A DNA stretch of 44,699 nt from Prototheca cutis. Taxonomy: Eukaryota; Chlorophyta; Trebouxiophyceae; Chlorellales; Chlorellaceae. The notes beneath the pieces are model-generated. The model was not told where the DNA came from, did not search any database, and saw only the letters and a program-made list of their open reading frames with translations. The stretch covers positions 844,796-889,494 of the forward strand of contig BCIH01000006.1 of NCBI GenBank assembly GCA_002897115.2. Reading direction: 5' to 3'. Positions within the stretch are counted from its first letter, which is position 1, and each line of letters begins with the position of its first letter. This document shows, one piece after another, positions 32,301 to 42,261 of this stretch. The translations under genes were made by a program, and so were the position numbers.

Positions 32301-33828
32301 GGCGGTCTCCCCGTCGGCGACGGTCACGGCGTCGGTGATGACGCCGTCATCCTCACCGCCGCCACTGCTCTCGTCACCAGCACTGGCTTCGTCGACGCTG
32401 CGGGCAATGTCGTCCATGACGGCCTCGAGCTCAGCGAGGCGCTCGGCGTGGGCCCGCAGGCGCGCGACGCGGCGGCCTGCGCCGCCCAGCGTGCCCAGCG
32501 CGCCAAACAGGCTGATGGTCACGCTGGTGTGGTAGCGCATGGCCGACAGCATCGCCGCACGNCCCGTGATTGTGCCNTCGGGGCGCAGGTTTCCGCCGAA
32601 AAAGGGACCCAGGATCAGTGCCAGCGCCACCGTCGCGCCGAGGTACTTGAGCAAAAGGTCCTGGACCATGCCGTGCCGCCAGCTGCGGTGCAGGAGCCGG
32701 CGCTTGGCACGCAGCGCGTCCTTGAGCGCCCCGCGCACCGCTTCCGCCTCCTTGCTCATGCCCGCATAAAACGCAACAGATTCGATCCCCGCCCGCAGCC
32801 GGGCCTGGACCGCACGGTAGGCGCCCTCCAGTGCCGCCTGGCGTTTGTGCAGCCCCGCGAAATTTGGCGCGGCAACTGTCATGAGCCCTCCCACGCCGAC
32901 GACATAAGCCAGCAGCGCGGCCGTGTAGCCATGGGTCCCCGAGTACCGGCGCAGCGCCCACGCGTAAAACGCGGCGTCCACGCTCGCCGACAGCACGTCC
33001 CCCGTCAGCTCCGCCAGCCCCGACGTCAGCGCGGGGACGTCCTCGCAGATGCGCTGCTCCACCGCGGGGACGCGTCGGTCGACGTGGCTCAGCCGGTAGT
33101 ACACCATGCCCGAGAAATACTTTGCGTGCAGGCGCGCGGTGAGCAGGCGGCGCCATGCCAGCTCCATTCGCGCGCGAACAGACGAAGCCGTGGCCTCCAG
33201 TCCTGCGGCCGCCCCGCAGAGAATCAAATTCTCTGCCAGGTTGCGCGCAAACAACGGCACCCGGCGCAGGAAGGCCGCACGGAACAGGTACCCCTGCAGC
33301 CTGGCAAGCCGGTTGGACAGCACCGTCCGCAGCGTCAGCAGCGCCAACAGCGTCACCACCTTGCGCCCCGCCACGCGCAGCAGCAGCGGGACCAGCCGTG
33401 CCAGAGCCCGGCGCTGGCCCGCCGCCCGGCCCCCTCGGTTGTTTGGTAGTGTCTGCGGCTTCTTAGCCAGCCGCCCNACATCCGTCCTGGAGCATGGGTT
33501 GACGATTGCGGGCANNATGAGTCGATTTGAGCGGTCGGACGGGGGTGTGGGGACTTGGGAGGTGAGTGTGGTGCGGGAGCCCGCAAGTCATGGGATCTTC
33601 CACCAATGGCCTGGGTCCCAAGCCCCCTCGAGCAAGGGCTACGCACCTGCCGGAAAGCGATCGAGGGCGCTTCTGCACCTCTTTGGCAGCCCTGTACGCG
33701 ATGTAGGCTCCCGCCAGTGCGCCCAGAGTGATTTTCACGGCACGGGACTTGCGCTTGCCCATCAGCAGGCCGATTTGGGCCAGCAGGGCCGAGGGTGGGC
33801 CTGGGGCCACGACCCCCCTCTCAGACAT
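29301..33828 (-). CDS. Full-size peroxisomal ABCD transporter (CTS/PXA1/PED3-like)
   Basis: Imports fatty acids or acyl-CoAs into peroxisomes for beta-oxidation. Exons 33828-33647, 33486-29798 and 29665-29301 total 1,411 residues, close to plant CTS, with two fused TMD-NBD halves in one chain as in plants rather than the half-size animal and fungal proteins. Exon 1 encodes a membrane-anchor-like segment (ITLGALAGAYIAYRAAKEVQ). NBD1: [20 protein letters not shown], signature LSLGEQQRLGMARLFFHKP, FAILDECTSGVSV. NBD2: GPNGVGKTSLFRVLAGLWPL, the same signature, FGILDECTNAVSV. LSLGEQQR and ILDECT are ABCD hallmarks. The central exon is 3.7 kb without introns, unusual here, and contains about ten single n. 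The last intron separates the YVPQKPYATIGTLRDQVIYP part of NBD2 from its signature. Confidence 0.94.
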
Positions 33829-34270
33829 CGCGTCTGTCTACTCAGTTCAGTGATTTGCCAAGCAGGATGAGCAGGCCATGATTGTGATCATCTAAAAGCT
33901 ATAAACTGGGATTGGGATCATCCTGAAATAATGTCGACACTGCGATTACCCAACAGATATCACGCAATGTGGATGCTGATGGGTCGGCCTTGATTTTCGA
34001 AGGCGGAGAGCATGTGCATGGGGCATGACAGTGCGAGGCCCATCGACCTAGACCTCACCCCCATGGCGCGCAGCCACATTCATGGTGCACATTATATACT
34101 GCTTTCCATCATCGAAACCGCGCACTAATCAAGAGGCTCATGGAAATGAGCGATTCAATGCAGCGTCGCGGGGTGTCGGGCGGCCGTGTCTGACGTCCCC
34201 CGGGGCGAGCCCTGCGTGAGGCCTGGGCCGGTTGTGCACACACTCGACAGGAGCTTTTGCAGAGTCCAGA
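33829..34270. promoter_or_regulatory. Divergent promoter region between ABCD and BUD22-like genes
   Basis: A 442-base gap between outward-facing starts. TTATATACT at 34092-34100 is a TATA-like element in the BUD22 direction, about 175 bases before its ATG. Near 33895-33930 lies an AT-richer patch with aactgggattgggatcatcc. Confidence 0.45.
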
Positions 34271-35438
34271 ATGGGTCGAGGACATCAGTCTGCCAAGAGG
34301 GCTGCTGGAGGGTGAGAGCCTTGTCTGTTGGGACACCTGCAGCCATGTTCCAGGACTCCTGCCTTGGCGTTGCTGACTTGAGCACCACGCCTGGGACCGG
34401 CATCCATGGCGGCACCCCTCCCCCCACACACNTGGCGCCTGCAGTGACTCAAAGCGGAAAAAGGAGGGCCCAAGCGTGCACGCGGTGATGCTGCGGCTGC
34501 GGCGTGCGGTGAAAAAGGCCAAACAGTTTGAGGCGCGGAAGATTCAGCGCCGGCTCAAGGAGGCGGAGGAGGCCAGGCAACCTGGTCTACGGGAACAACT
34601 GGCCATGGCCAAGGCCGCTGACGTCGCCGAGCTGGCCGCCGCCGCGCAGGCAAAGCTGGGCCTGAGCACACCGGCCGGCGACGGTCCGCAATGGAATGCC
34701 GGCACCCAAGCCGCGGTTTACGGCCGCATCCTGGGGGCCAAGTGCGTAAGGGACGTAATAGAGTCGGTCCACACCCGGACGGAAGCGGCGGTGGCAGAGA
34801 CAGAAGAGGAGGATGGCAACGCTCGTGACTCCGGCAGCGCGGATGCTGGCGAGGCGTCGCGGAGCGACGGCGCCGACCCCGGTTCTGGTGAGCCCGAGAC
34901 GAGTGAGATCGATCAAGAAGCCGAAGCGGCGCTGGCCAAGCTGCTTGCTAGCGCCAGCTCACGCAGGGAGGTCTCGAGCGACGATGATGATGTTGCGATT
35001 CACGCAGCAGACCTCGATGACATGTCAGGGCTCTCTTCCAGTGATGAGGGTGACGACTGGGAGGGTCCAAGGCGCCACGGAGATGAGCCTTCGGCATCAC
35101 AATGGGAGCCCGGGGAGAAACATGGCTCCAAGCTGAGCAAGGCTAAGAAGGCGCAAGCTGGAGCTGCCAAGGTCAGCAAACCGCCTCAGAAGAAGAAGAA
35201 GAACAGGATGGGTCAACGTGAGCGGCAGCGTCTGGCCGCCCTGGAGCATGGACGGCCGCCGCCGCCCGTTGTCAGCCGAGCCAGCAAGCCGGACAACGCC
35301 GCTAGCAAGAAGGGCCCCACGCTCGAAGGACTGCACCCTTCTTGGGCAGCCAAGAAGAAGGAGGCGGCGATCAAGATTCCTGCTTTGGACGTTGCAACAG
35401 CGCCATCCTCCAAGATTGTGTTTGAGGACGACGACTAG
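34271..35438 (+). CDS. BUD22/SRFBP1-like nucleolar ribosome biogenesis protein
   Basis: Yeast BUD22 acts in maturation of the small ribosomal subunit. Exons 34271-34311 and 34445-35438 join in phase 2 and total 344 residues. The join was chosen because it gives a continuous basic N-terminus (MGRGHQSAKRAAGG then DSKRKKEG) leading into LRRAVKKAKQFEARKIQRRL, which resembles the BUD22 N-terminal helix. The middle (110-230) is acidic with Glu/Asp/Ser clusters such as SSDDDD and SSSDEGDDW. The C-terminus has the family hallmarks KKKKNRMGQRERQRLAALE and LHPSWAAKKKEAAIKI, ending in FEDDD. Recognition rests mainly on the C-terminal block. The alternative is an intron-free start at 34488. Confidence 0.75.
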
Positions 35439-35571
35439 GTCTGGATGCGGGCCATGCAATCACCCCAAAACCCCATCTACGATTCCCCCTGGTGCTGCAC
35501 CATGCAGTGTTCACAATGAAATGAGACAAGCGAAGCGGGCTGGCAGTAGTGGGTCAGGGGCTGGGGCCCAG

Positions 35572-37126
35572 TCACGATGTGGCCTGGACGACGGTCCAAT
35601 CTGTGGGGAACAGGCTCAGCAGGCTGGCACTGGAGTTGCCTACCCCGGCACCACCCAGCTGCTCGATGGGGATGTTGAAGATGTCAAATCCACCAGACGA
35701 CACGCTCTCTTTGAACTCCTTGAAGCTTGGGAACAGGATGTCGCTGCCGCCGCTGCAGTGTGGCAGAGTGGTGTGGGGGTGACACNCAGGCCGTTGTGAA
35801 ACGGGAGCGGTGGGCGGGGGGCCATGNGTTCCCGGGTTTCAACCTGCTCTAGCTCTTTGTTGCTGCTACGCAGCCCCCCAANCCCCGCCGTAGGTGGTGG
35901 CTTGCAGTGACAGCCAGAGATCCCATGTACCCATCCAGCCAAGCAGCTCACCTGTAAAGGACCTTCTCAGAGCCCTTGGAGAAAGTCTTTGTCAGCTTGC
36001 ACTTGCCCACGGAGAAGGAGGCAGCTTTGAGGTGCTTGAAAATAAATTCCACAGGTGTCTGCAGAAAGGAGTTTGGAAAGAGCCCTCAAGGCCGAGGCGC
36101 GAAGGACCGTTGGTGTGCCGCCCAAGTCCCGCCAACACACTCGGTGCCCGCTGTGCTGAGACGTGCATGGGTAGCACTACTGCCCCAGGCCATTCATCCA
36201 TTCGTCTGTCCTTCAGAAAACGTTCGCACCGACCTTGACATAGGACACGGCCGGCCCCGTGCACATGATGGACTTGTTCTTGTAGTCTGGCGCCCACTCC
36301 ACGCTGCAATTCCCCGTGGCCAGGGTGATGTTGAGCGTAGGGCCCATCAGAACCGAGGGGACCTTGCCACCACGCGTAAGCGACAGGTCGCCACAGTACC
36401 TGTCAAATGGTGGGGTACCAGGGCTGAATTGTTATGGCCAGCTCTTTCAGAAGCAGCAATGGATCTCAAAACGGAGGCCGCATTGCTCAGGCACGCCCGG
36501 AGCAAGGCTGGGCCCTNCGGGCTGAAGTGCCCGTCTGCCCACTTGGCCAGGCGGGCAAGCTGGACAACATGGCCACTTGTCCCAGTCAGTCGGGCCCCCT
36601 CCCAAGCCCAGGACCGAGCACAGCATGGCCCGTCCGCGGTCCCCAATGCAGCTGTCCCCCCGGTCCCCAGGCGTCCTGCTCACTTCTCATGCAGACTCTC
36701 CATGGACTGCTCGTAGTCAAAGTTGAAACTGGAATTGGGGAACATGGTCGATAGATTCCAGCCGGAAAAGTCTGGGATCATCTCTTTCAGCATGCTGGCC
36801 GTGGCCCAGGGCCCACTCTCCACCGCGGACAGGTATTGCGCAAAGTCGCCTTGCATGGAGTCCATCGCCGAGGAAGAGAAACTCCCCAGCATGGCATCGC
36901 TCACACCTGGAAAGGGACGCGAGGTGGGACAGCACACACGTTGTTAGCATAGTAGGTCACGGTCAGTGGCATACGAGGGCCCGTGAGTGCAGTGGGCTAG
37001 CCCTCGACGCCAGGGGCTTGCCTCCCTGATCTCACCGGACAGCAGCTGGCTCGCCAGAAGGCTCTGCGCCCTCGCAGCGCCACAAGACGCCACGAGTACG
37101 AGGGCGACGATCTGTAATGGCTTCAT
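35572..37126 (-). CDS. Unrecognised secreted N-glycoprotein, 255 residues
   Basis: I do not recognise the family. Exons 37126-37036, 36906-36684, 36399-36234, 36058-35952 and 35752-35572 all have GT-AG borders and compatible phases. The protein starts with a clear signal peptide (MKPLQIVALVLVASCGAARA, predicted cut before Gln 21). The mature part has six N-glycosylation sequons (NLS, NSS, NIT, NCS, NKS, NSS) and four cysteines (YCGDL, GNCSVEW, IMCTG, GKCKL), probably two disulfides. There is no transmembrane helix or GPI-type tail; it ends WTVVQATS. An N-terminal helix-like part precedes a strand-rich core (LTRGGKVPSVLMGPTLNITL; VSYVKTPVEFIFKHLKAASF). Secretion and extracellular location are inferred; function is unknown. 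Low-quality n bases occur only in introns. Confidence 0.8.
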
Positions 37127-37574
37127 GGTGGCAGTAAAATTCCTAAATTTTGCAAATCCCGGTGCCCCGGGTGGGCATATGAGCGGGCACTGTAGGACCA
37201 GTGGCCGAGGCAGGGGCCCTGCCTCGAGACCCCCGCCCCCCATTGCATTTCAGAAAGGAAGCCACGCATCCGTTCATTTCTCGCNTCGTAGCCCAATGGA
37301 TGGCGACTGGCCTCCAACATGACGCGCATCTGTTCTCGGAGCACACCAGGAAACGATTTGTCACGGATGGTCGGCCGAGGAAAGCAGCCGAGCCCGATGA
37401 TGCAGCTCGGAGGGAGGGCTTCCAAGGCCTTGTTCTGGGAGACCCAGGGCGGGGTCCCTACTCCGGCGGCTGCCCCTGGACCTAGAACCCTTCCATCAGT
37501 AAACATAGATTTCCAAGTTTCCCGGTGAATTTCAAGTACAATGGGAATGAAATCAGTCGGGGCAGTTCCGGCCA
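37127..37574. other. Exonuclease 3' region and secreted-protein promoter
   Basis: About 450 bases between two minus-strand genes. No exon was recognised. The left part should hold the promoter of the secreted-protein gene and the right part the exonuclease 3' UTR. One n is near 37285. Confidence 0.4.
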
Positions 37575-39059
37575 TCACGTGAAGAACGGCGCACCACAGG
37601 TGCAGGTCCGGCGGTTGCCCATGCAGACGCCCTCGTACGAGGGGNTTCGGCTAGCAAAGGACGGTGTTCGTGGAGCACACTGGAGCGCTTCCAGTGCGCC
37701 CTGCCACGTCGCCGCGTCCGCCTGCAAGCGTGCATGAAGCAGGAACAGCTGCATCGACTTGTGGGCATCCCTGTGGTTGAAAAGGAGGGAAGGAGAGTTG
37801 CTGTTCAATGCACTGAACATGTNTGGTGGGGATAGCTCGGCAGCGGTTTTGCCTCAGGTCCAGGCGCCCAGGATGCCTCTTCTCCCTTCACGCGTGAACC
37901 CCGACACCCAGCCCTACATCCAACGAATGAGCCGGGCATACTTGATCGCGTCGTGGGGTCCGTCATCCGACCAGCCCAGGAGCACCTTGGCCAAGTGGTC
38001 TTGGTTGTAGACGGTGTAATTGTTGTACTGTGGGTTCCAGAAACGGTACAGTCCCGTCAGATCAGCCATACCGGCAAAGTGTTGCCCCTCTCTACAGTGT
38101 TTTGAAGGGGTGAGAAGCAGTGGAAGGCCAGTTGCGAGGCAGCGGCAGCCATCTAGCGGTGTAGTTGCCCGCGCGCGCCCCCCCCCCCCCCCCCAACACA
38201 CACCACCGCATGTGAGACCCAGGTATTGCCATCATACCATGCACGCAGGCCACAGAGACAACATCCAAATGCCAAAAACCTAAAAACCATCTCAGGTCGC
38301 CGCACACACTTTAGATTCAGCCAGCGCACGTCCTGCATGACATTTTGGCCCACGAGCGTGGCGTGCCTGGGCAGCACGCTCGACAGACGGTGCAGAGCCT
38401 CGGCCAGGGGGACGCCCTCGGCCTCAAGGCGCTCGTGCGTGAGTCTGAAATGCAGTCGAAAGCCAATCCATGGTTGACGAAAAGGAGCCCAGGCAACGCA
38501 GATGGGGGTGGTCGGTTCGTGCGGCTGTGGGACAGCCTCGTGCACTGGACTGGGCACCGGCTAACCTTGCCTCCTAAAAAGCCAACTCACCCCGTGATGG
38601 GAGTCAGGCAGGAGACCACATGTCCCTCAGGCTTGACCATGACATTCAACAACTCACGCCCGTACTGGTCCTGCACTAGGACGGGTGTGGTGGGTTGGGA
38701 GCCTGCCGGTGTCGTCACCAGCCGACACCATGACACGCCCATCCTCCTCCGGCCAGCCCGCCAGACGGTCCGCATGCGCATGAGCAACTCTTCCAACGCA
38801 CCACGAGGCCTATCTGCGCCACAGATCGGGAATTGTGGTCTGTGCCCGTGGCGACGCACTCGACGTCGAGTGCAAAGTGCTGGGCCGGAGGGGCCGGCTC
38901 GGCTTGCCCGCGCATGGCGCCGTCCAGGCGCTGTCCCGCAGATGAGACGCGAGGTCGGGCTTTGATGAAATATCTGGCACGAAACCTGGTTACATGGGGG
39001 TTCTGCCGGGGAATCGGCAGATTGGGCAGTAAAGGCACTCGATCGGACGAGAGGGACAT
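37575..39059 (-). CDS. DEDDh 3'-5' exonuclease, REXO4/ISG20-like, with a C-terminal Cys motif
   Basis: RNase-T-fold exonuclease that trims RNA (or DNA) 3' ends using two metal ions. Exons 39059-38802, 38670-38591, 38444-38310, 38091-37942 and 37770-37575 total 272 residues with consistent phases. ExoI LDVECVATG gives Asp 65 and Glu 67. ExoII is LVGQNVMQDVRWL (its Asp). ExoIII is HDAIKDAHKSMQLF (His and Asp), which is rebuilt exactly across the last intron (AA|G), strong support for the model. Other family features are CLTPITGLTHERLEAEGVPL and DLTGLYRFWNPQYNNYTVY. The end MGNRRTCTCGAPFF holds a Cys cluster with an upstream GVC, a possible zinc site. The start at 39059 is the first ATG; a start at the Met of MRGQAEPAPPAQ would still keep the whole domain. 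The substrate is unknown. Confidence 0.82.
38178..38194. repeat. C17 homopolymer in an exonuclease intron
   Basis: A pure C run of about 17 after a short CG alternation, within the intron 38092-38309. It is the same class of intronic homopolymer as those in the ABCC, VTC and PAA2-like genes. Confidence 0.9.
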
Positions 39060-39274
39060 TGCCCCAGGACATGGGCATCAATCTCAAAGCAACACTCTCA
39101 GGGGAATGCAGAGCGCATTGGACAAACGCCGGGACACACAGAAACTTGGACAACTTCACAACACAAGCANACAGTTTATGTCTTGGGGTTATATGGTTTC
39201 CAACGTGGCAGTGCGGACGCCTGCCAGGCCTGGCCCAATGGCATGGCTGGTGGGCCTTAGGGAGCGGGACTGGC

Positions 39275-40336
39275 TCAGTTGCGGTGGGCAGAGGCGGCGG
39301 CCACGTCCTCGTGCACCTCGGTGCGCAGTGGGCGGGACATGTTTTGCAGCGTAATCTCCATGGGGTCGGCGCCCTCGTTCACCACCTTGTAGATGCCGGT
39401 GATGACGGCACAGTCGACGCCGAGCTTCTGGGAGAGGTGGTAGGCGGAGCGCGAGGTCAGCACGCCCTCAGCCGTGGCACCCAGGCTGCTCACGATGTCC
39501 TCCAGTTTCTCGCCCTTGCCCAGGCGCAGCCCGACGGTGCGGTTGCGAGACAGGTCGCCGCAGCAGGTGAGGACGATGTCGCCCACGCCAGCCAGCCCGG
39601 CCATGGTCAGCGGATTGGCCCCCGAGGCGACGGCCAGGCGCGTGATCTCGTCCAGGCCGCGGGTGATGAGCGCAGCGCGGCCGTTGTTGCCGCAGCCCAG
39701 GCCGTCGGAAATGCCGCAGGCAATGGCCAGCACGTTTTTCAGTGCGCCCGCCAGCTCGACGCCCACGACGTCATTGGTGCGGTAGCAGCGGAAGCGGGGC
39801 GTGGACAGCAGCTCCTGCACGTACTGGGCCAGGGCAATGTCGTGCGCGGCGATGGTCACCGCGGTGGGGTACTCCTTGGCCACCTCGGCGGCAAAGGACG
39901 GGCCAGACAGGAACGCGAGCCTGTTGTGCAACTTCTCGGGCAGCGCGCGCTTGATCAGCGCGTCGGGCGTCTCCAGTGAGTCGTTCAGGATGCCCTTGGT
40001 GCAGGAGATGATGACCTGGTCCTCACGGAACAGGTCACGGATCTTGTGCAGGCTGCTGTAAAGGAAGGGAGTGGGCACCACCGTCAGGATCAGCTCTGCC
40101 CGCGTCACCGCATCGGTGATGTCGCCGCTGGCACGCAGGTTCTCGGGCAGCGGGATGCCCTTGAGGAACACGGTGTTCTCATGCTTGGTGTTGATGGCCT
40201 CCACGACCTCGGGCTCCATGGCCCAGATGACGGTGTCATGGCCCATGCGGGCGCAGTGCGCGGCCAGCGCCGTGCCCCAGGCGCCGGCGCTGATCACCGT
40301 CACCTTGGTGCGCTTGGAGCTCAGGGCGGCAGACAT
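39275..40336 (-). CDS. NAD(P)+-dependent glycerol-3-phosphate dehydrogenase (GpsA/GPD family), intronless
   Basis: Interconverts dihydroxyacetone phosphate and glycerol-3-phosphate, supplying the backbone of membrane and storage lipids or glycerol. It is a single open frame of 353 residues. The Rossmann region is TVISAGAWGTALAAH, followed by NTKHENTVFLKGIPLPENLR, ISCTKGI, FLSGPSFAAEV, the catalytic Lys in GALKNVLAIACGISDGLG, NGRAALITRGLDEI, and GVGDIVLTCCGDLSRNRTVG. This is the bacterial-type GpsA arrangement. The first glycine of the GxGxxG dinucleotide motif is Ser. No transit peptide or peroxisomal C-terminus (it ends AHRN) is evident, so cytosol is the default. It lacks introns, while nearly every neighbour has several. 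Its stop lies only 215 bases from the start of the next gene on the same strand. Confidence 0.94.
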   Translation of the reverse strand: MSAALSSKRTKVTVISAGAWGTALAAHCARMGHDTVIWAMEPEVVEAINTKHENTVFLKGIPLPENLRASGDITDAVTRAELILTVVPTPFLYSSLHKIRDLFREDQVIISCTKGILNDSLETPDALIKRALPEKLHNRLAFLSGPSFAAEVAKEYPTAVTIAAHDIALAQYVQELLSTPRFRCYRTNDVVGVELAGALKNVLAIACGISDGLGCGNNGRAALITRGLDEITRLAVASGANPLTMAGLAGVGDIVLTCCGDLSRNRTVGLRLGKGEKLEDIVSSLGATAEGVLTSRSAYHLSQKLGVDCAVITGIYKVVNEGADPMEITLQNMSRPLRTEVHEDVAAASAHRN

Positions 40337-42261
40337 AATGGCGGGCTAGGCTTGACAAGGGGGCTGCGAGGAATGGTGCAAAGGAGGTGGACTTGACGGC
40401 CTGGACACCAGCAAGGGTTGGAGGTTGGGCTGACACGAACCGTGGTCGGACACGACAGAATTGTCCTCGAACACACGCAATAAGGCATTATGTAGTGGAT
40501 CAGAGTTTGAGGATTACACAATCATGTCATTCTGTGCAACTGCTCTTCCACCGGGACTCGACTGCGCGGGGCCTGCCAGCGTCAGCACTGCACCCGTGGG
40601 TCTCCCCAATCTGGCTGATCAGCGTCGACACAGCAAACCCCCAGCCCACTGGGGCTCTCGAGATCGAGGACGGGAGAACATGATGGCACAGAACTGTCAG
40701 ACCTTTTACTGCCTCGTCATCTCCAAGCAGCATGGGGGGAGAGCGCAGGCAATTGCACGGCAGCGTTGGCAACCACACGCTGCCCACCCCATCCGCCCAT
40801 CCAACTGCTGGGGCTTACCTTTCTGTGGATGTATAGTCTAAACTTCGGGTTTAAGGTTGCGATTGTTGGTGGCCGCCTCGCTGTTGCGGGGAGCTCATGC
40901 ATCCTGGAACTCCCAAATCGCGGGAGTCGAGAACGCGATGAGCTGACGTCCCCAGTACCCTTGTCATGGTACTGCAAGCTTCTCGGCTAGGTCCCTGATT
41001 GGTTGGGGACTTTTACCGTGCTGCAAACGGTGCACCGCAGGTTTGCCGAGCCGCGCGCGACTTTGGAATCGTCTTTTCGGATGCAAGCTACAGAGCAGGC
41101 GCGGCACAAAAGCAGGAAACCAAGTTGCACTGCTGCGTGCCAGAGTGTGTCCACAGCGGCCAGCAGTCAGCCCCGCCAAAACCATGTGATCGCAATTCCC
41201 GGCACCACTTCATAGAGTAAGCATTCCAGACTTTTCATCCGTCTGTGTTTGGACCCCTTTTGCAGCTCGGCGTCGGAATTTGACAGCAACAATACGGTTG
41301 TGCTGCGGGATCCAGGCGCCCCTAGTCATTCCTAGTCAGCGCGGCGCAAATAATAGAAAGCAGCCAGTTTTGGAAACGTCTCAGTCGGATCAGGGAGTAC
41401 AACCTGCATGTTGAGGTCCTGTGTGGACACGTTCATGAAACTTGCCGCAATCGAAAGTGTTCGCCCGCCGTATGACACATCGCAAGACATCGTATGAGTG
41501 GTCCGTGCCGGAAACCTAGCACACCCTTGGCCGGACATGCACTCCAAGCTGCGCTGCATACGTATGGCCTNCGCTGATAAAGCGAATGCCAAATAGGAAA
41601 CTAACGGCGGGGTGGATTCCGATGAACTGTTGTAAGATCTGCACACTTCGGCTGCTGGAAGCATGCGCTGCCGAATACGCGTCCGGAGCCTGCCACAGGG
41701 CGGCTGCGCTCGCTATCCACCTGGACAAGCGCGGTCACGGCAAAGGTTTGCCAAGCGATCGGAGCATCGCTACACTTGTGCAAGAATGTTTTTAGGATGC
41801 ATGTTGAAATTGTCACATCTGATTTGCGTGCTTTGCACGTCCACGTGGAATCGAGGTCTCGAAGGCTGCGGGCACGCATTTGATCACACGACACGACGGG
41901 GGCATANCGCGTCCAGTTTTGGCTTCGGCCGCCTCCAAGACGCCGAGTGCGCACATCGCGGCAATGCATTCTTTTCAATACCAGCATCTATGGCCATGTA
42001 GAATGGGAAGGAAGGTGGAACGGCGAGTTCTGTGCAGTTTCGGGAAGCGCGGGAAGCCCCGCCGGCCGGCGATGCCCGCTGGTGGCCACGAGGCGGGGGA
42101 CGGCTAACGACAAGGGAAATCACGCACCGGGGGAACAAAGCGCAAAATATCTCATACCGCTAAATGTCCTGTGCAAGTCGAATATCGTCGTTGAATTCAC
42201 AACAGACAGTAGTCAAGTGGGATATACCCTTGTGGATCGAATTGGCCGTTTCTGAAGAACC
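40337..42261. other. Gene-poor 1.9 kb region between the dehydrogenase and wall-protein genes
   Basis: It should contain the dehydrogenase promoter (left) and the wall-protein promoter (right). No tRNA-like cloverleaf or B-box, transposon end or long coding frame was recognised. The only protein-like piece is on the minus strand at 41332-41515 (see separate entry). Base composition is less GC-rich than in the coding blocks. Confidence 0.4.
41332..41515 (-). CDS. Possible terminal exon of an unrecognised minus-strand gene
   Basis: After a potential acceptor (TGCTAG at about 41516) an open frame reads protein-like sequence including SYGGRTLSIAASFMNVSTQD and VVLPDPTETFPKLAAFYYLR, and stops at 41332. 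A second protein-like stretch (KCSDAPIAWQTFAVTALVQ) ends at a CAG|GTGGAT donor candidate near 41718 and could be an upstream exon. No family is recognised and no start was found. This may be chance. Confidence 0.2.

Noticed and set aside
40337..42261. tRNA gene in the gene-poor block
   Set aside because: No GGTTCRANNC B-box with a matching acceptor stem was seen on either strand.
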